A stretch of 64,000 bases of DNA from Candidatus Aenigmatarchaeota archaeon. Its GTDB lineage: Archaea > Aenigmatarchaeota > Aenigmatarchaeia > QMZP01 > QMZT01. Below, piece by piece: positions 62,401 through 64,000 of this stretch (positions within the stretch are counted from its first letter, which is position 1; the number at the start of each line of letters is the position of its first letter). The DNA is taken from positions 1-64,000 of the forward strand of contig JAFGCI010000004.1 of the NCBI GenBank assembly GCA_016932735.1. The letters run 5' to 3'. The notes beneath the pieces are model-generated. The model did not search any database. It saw nothing but the letters and a program-made list of their open reading frames with translations, and was not told the origin of the DNA. Both the position numbers and the translations under genes were made by a program.

Positions 62401-63492
62401 GAAATCAATCCCCAGCAGCTCTCGGTTAAAGGCATTCCTAAATATTCGGAAATAAATTTCTTTGCCCTGATAAATACCGGAAATGCGGAAATAGAAAATG
62501 TTCTGGCCGGCTCAGAATCGCTGGGAAACATCGCTCCGGGCGGATTTATCAATTACGGGCTTGAAACAGAAATTCCGTACTCAGCGCCGGGTATTTATGA
62601 CTACACTTTCAGCTTCGTTTTTGATTGTGGATTCTGTTCTGTTGAGGAGATAGTGATACCTATAATGCTTGAAGTCGAGCCAGTTGTTTACTGGGAGATT
62701 GGTGGACATTGGGAATTCGTTATTGAAAAGGACCCTCCCGAGATGAGTTTCCTTGTGAACAATTCAAATGAATCGAACGCCGGTATAAACTCGCTGGAGG
62801 TTTCCGTAGATGGTATTGAAGGCCTTCACGTCTCTTCTGTCATGGAAAGCCTTATTGAACCGGACTCTCATGGGATTCTAGACGTTTCCCTAGAATTTCC
62901 TGAAGGTATAAGGAAAGGTGTAAATGAGGGCAGTCTGATAATAAGCGGTGAAAAACACTTCATACCTGAAAGCATTGAAATTCCGCTTAAAATAATCGCC
63001 GAAGGAATGGATTTTTCCGTCAGCAATTCATATCTTCCTGATAGCGTTTTCAATATAATGAATAAATTTGTGGTTCCCGGAAGAATCCAGAACATCGTTG
63101 CAATAGGAAACGACGGCCCCAACAGGATAAAATCGTTTATATATGAAGAAACTCTACCGGACGGGTGGATTGCCGGCAGTTTTATAAAAGTCTTCCTGGG
63201 CCGGAACTTCTCCAACAGGGTTTTGCCTTTCAGGCTTCTGCAGATAATTCCCGCCTCTGGGGGAACCGTTGAAATCAGAATCGATGATTTCCGAAAACTC
63301 GCCGGACGATATCTTAGTGAAGGTGAATATATCATAATAAGTTATCCTTTAGAAGCCCAGAGATTCGCTATTCCCGAAACCCTGTCCGATGCATATATCC
63401 GCGTACAGACTGCCGAAAATGTGTATTCAGAGCAAACAGAAACTTTTGAGATTCCAATAAAAAATATAGGAAGTATTTTCAATCCCTTCTAG
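59389..63492 (+). CDS. large secreted gingipain-fold-like protein, main part (frame 2 of a split gene)
   Basis: About 1367 codons without a convincing start of its own (only a TTG at 59374). The first 700 residues resemble the C25 (gingipain) peptidase fold: IVIFGGDDSVPFNDL, MPDFIVGRFMGS, GGTVGEAFYNS and LLLGDPKARL. The usual catalytic Cys position appears as SLVVSSGVVHP, lacking Cys, so peptidase activity is doubtful. Beta-sandwich repeats of CARDB/NEW3 type follow (TVMNEGNGLVEGVLFVG, LINTGNAEIENVLAG). Many N-glycosylation sequons; no C-terminal anchor. Probably a cell-surface or secreted protein. Confidence 0.75.
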   Translation, partial: NGTNNIFLVYNENLYYNRLTIFDWLSVSYETGDLPAISSRPLLLTNALFSVPSIPTIYQYNEETSPYIQRYIDRYAPDHIYTMDFSSDLPNSTEIPLSYAPEFFFPNATEAVYYGDNETLGIFASLLSNYLDIPMISGSGNCSHIYNLSNMSFSEIRELFIQKVLEKKGSIDCLAIVNPDHESSLLAGRYAGKNGCWIVLTSGTDYDSVRAGIYAEVDYLMGRDLLSGSIGYKMGNPLYIVIFGGDDSVPFNDLKDFGHEIFFDHDGGSFYNDLSYGWRENSTMPDFIVGRFMGSNEDISLQIESDFLEKENSSVIYAEYAQPLYADVLSLGGGMLQGLVSGIHMEMNGIPVDRFVEQRIDGIPNSTDIDELKKDIRKYAEKIGKSDSKFQSLKNMGMTLLKVFDLLDVFLHTIMEYDWIKYVFEDVLTEEPEHLPVISEDAVGNISDYDIAAYYGPGVREWLLPNHNMSYWSMVLYPYTNPFSERISINSTDYSGFLYNSHDISSESGVTSDILRNGGSLVVSSGVVHPQYAAYASNAFFRALARGGTVGEAFYNSINMNAESFFWSSELMMGTLDPGSPIPLALSGNLYAKSKTETLLLGDPKARLTDERYYPLDEPEYFITPFCSFLSVSSIESGYEIIGDVAVFNNADAELLIREKPAIPLYVREFYLPEGSVINYISFSGNYSFHEGLKKQILYNDTHYSDYNSIVLACADSLGLSTEEEPSEAEKILFFDCIKNSIEPVIEYPYPDNSYWNDIHSLLDGRVLLRVYVPAMLFDNETWSKILENATISIDYETPLEMYIDSENFTIFDDVIVKATVMNEGNGLVEGVLFVGINDTLVQLNVSIGAGSSEVYEISFGKMPEGFYSAVAGLETENVDIGPRHSGLFVFGEPFFESSYEDEIIVDEGESGIFNITLFSLVDIDFGGISFEAEDIVSNPVISKGNISVSAELFGENEWSIIATVNVPDMQPAGLYEGYINVIKDDHIIYSMPVKVDVPLRCDAEINPQQLSVKGIPKYSEINFFALINTGNAEIENVLAGSESLGNIAPGGFINYGLETEIPYSAPGIYDYTFSFVFDCGFCSVEEIVIPIMLEVEPVVYWEIGGHWEFVIEKDPPEMSFLVNNSNESNAGINSLEVSVDGIEGLHVSSVMESLIEPDSHGILDVSLEFPEGIRKGVNEGSLIISGEKHFIPESIEIPLKIIAEGMDFSVSNSYLPDSVFNIMNKFVVPGRIQNIVAIGNDGPNRIKSFIYEETLPDGWIAGSFIKVFLGRNFSNRVLPFRLLQIIPASGGTVEIRIDDFRKLAGRYLSEGEYIIISYPLEAQRFAIPETLSDAYIRVQTAENVYSEQTETFEIPIKNIGSIFNPF

Positions 63493-63812
63493 TACTGACG
63501 CCATGTATGCCTGCATTTCGTGCATCTGTAAAAAATCGTTGGAGGTTCATCCCCGCTTCTCATCTGCTTTATCCACCAGACAGCCTCTTCGTTACCGCAT
63601 CTGGAACATTTGGCCTTTATTATCGGAAGCGATTCCTGTGATTTCCTGTCTATGATAACAACTTCGTCCATCGGCTTCCCTGAAACCTTCTGCTCAACTA
63701 TATGAGAACTGTCAAGACTTTCCTCGTGACAGCAACGGGCACAAATAAGCCTCTTTTTACCCTTCTCTGTCCTGGCGACCATACGGCAACCGCATTTAGA
63801 GCAGAATCTCAT
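63489..63812 (-). CDS. tfs: transcription factor S (TFS/TFIIS-like)
   Basis: 107 residues from ATG 63812. TFS stimulates RNA cleavage by backtracked RNA polymerase. The N-terminal zinc ribbon (CSKCGCRM...CARC) and C-terminal ribbon (CSRCGNEEA...CTKCRHTWRQY) are complete, with the essential acidic pair in RSGDEPPT. The frame extends upstream without an ATG in a family-like position and would overlap the next gene, so 63812 is taken. It converges with the surface-protein gene (4-nt overlap). Confidence 0.95.
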   Translation of the reverse strand: MRFCSKCGCRMVARTEKGKKRLICARCCHEESLDSSHIVEQKVSGKPMDEVVIIDRKSQESLPIIKAKCSRCGNEEAVWWIKQMRSGDEPPTIFYRCTKCRHTWRQY

Positions 63813-63816
63813 AAAA

Positions 63817-64000
63817 TCACTTGTTTTTGGGCCTGAAACGGTATTTCTTATTGTAGTCATCGCTCCCGAAGAAGGCTATGTAAAGGGCTGTTGCCGCCAC
63901 AGCTATGATTACGACCCAGATAAAATTTGGAATGATGTAGTTGAATACGAACTCCGTCAGGCCTATTTTCACCCAGCCTATATAAGGTATAATTGATATG
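63817..64000 (-). CDS. membrane protein, partial (N-terminus beyond window)
   Basis: An open frame enters from the right edge and stops at TGA 63819-63817, 4 nt before tfs. The visible 60 residues have one membrane helix (FIWVVIIAVAATALYIAFF) and a basic tail ending YRFRPKNK. Tight spacing suggests one operon with tfs. Family not recognised. Confidence 0.6.
   Translation of the reverse strand, partial: ISIIPYIGWVKIGLTEFVFNYIIPNFIWVVIIAVAATALYIAFFGSDDYNKKYRFRPKNK

Noticed and set aside
63813..63860. N-terminal extension of TFS to 63860
   Set aside because: It overlaps the end of the upstream membrane-protein frame and has no counterpart in the TFS family.
1..64000. CRISPR arrays, rRNA genes, replication origin
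   Set aside because: No regularly spaced repeats, no rRNA-like sequence and no origin-type repeat cluster were seen.

Overview
The window is archaeal chromosomal DNA. It carries ribosomal proteins L21e and L40e, RNA polymerase subunit Rpo4 beside a DUF655 protein, transcription factor S, tRNA methyltransferase Trm1, pseudouridine synthase Pus10, a type II (P. furiosus-like) methionine aminopeptidase, an eIF2B-related ribose-1,5-bisphosphate isomerase, a UbiA-type ether-lipid prenyltransferase and intron-containing tRNAs. Large cysteine-rich surface proteins with CGDG-type repeats, short intergenic gaps and start/stop overlaps suggest an uncultured archaeon of moderate GC with a compact genome, possibly DPANN-like. 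No marker here fixes the phylum.

Layout. 1-6341 (minus) holds three cell-surface proteins; two are paralogs with prepilin-like N-termini and one has a vWA domain. 6483-15149 is mixed housekeeping: MNT-HEPN protein, cytidylate kinase, TIM-barrel protein, CBS protein, dolichol-kinase-like protein, glycosyltransferase, methyltransferases, UbiA-like and PHP proteins. 15282-16546 is rpl21e-rpo4-DUF655. 16531-19934 (minus) is a type IV pilus-like operon: prepilin-like protein, membrane winged-helix protein, secretion ATPase. 19998-27935 is RNA and translation related (trm1, pus10, rpl40e, map, nth), with tRNA-Phe and tRNA-Asn. The tRNA-Phe appears to have two non-canonical introns, one in the D-loop and one in the T-loop.

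27932-58746 is a surface-glycan locus: flippases, nucleotide-sugar dehydrogenases and epimerases, a decaprenyl-phosphate phosphoribosyltransferase-like enzyme, glycosyltransferases, and a three-gene acetamidino-sugar module of WbuX/WbuY/WbuZ (AglXYZ) type. From about 37.4 kb to 59.47 kb the DNA is clearly richer in A+T, like an acquired island. Inside it is a tightly coupled operon encoding an acyl carrier protein, an acyl-AMP ligase, LuxE-like and LuxC-like proteins, a FabG-like reductase, an LpxD-like N-acyltransferase and a deacetylase-like protein, with a holo-ACP synthase divergent from it. This looks like a complete ACP-based route for attaching (hydroxy)acyl groups to an amino sugar, which is unexpected in an archaeon.

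58895-63492 encodes a very large secreted gingipain-fold-like protein. Its N-terminus lies in another reading frame and is joined by a perfect -1 slippery heptamer. The window ends with tfs and the end of an unknown membrane protein. Both edges cut genes. No rRNA, CRISPR array or intact insertion sequence was seen.
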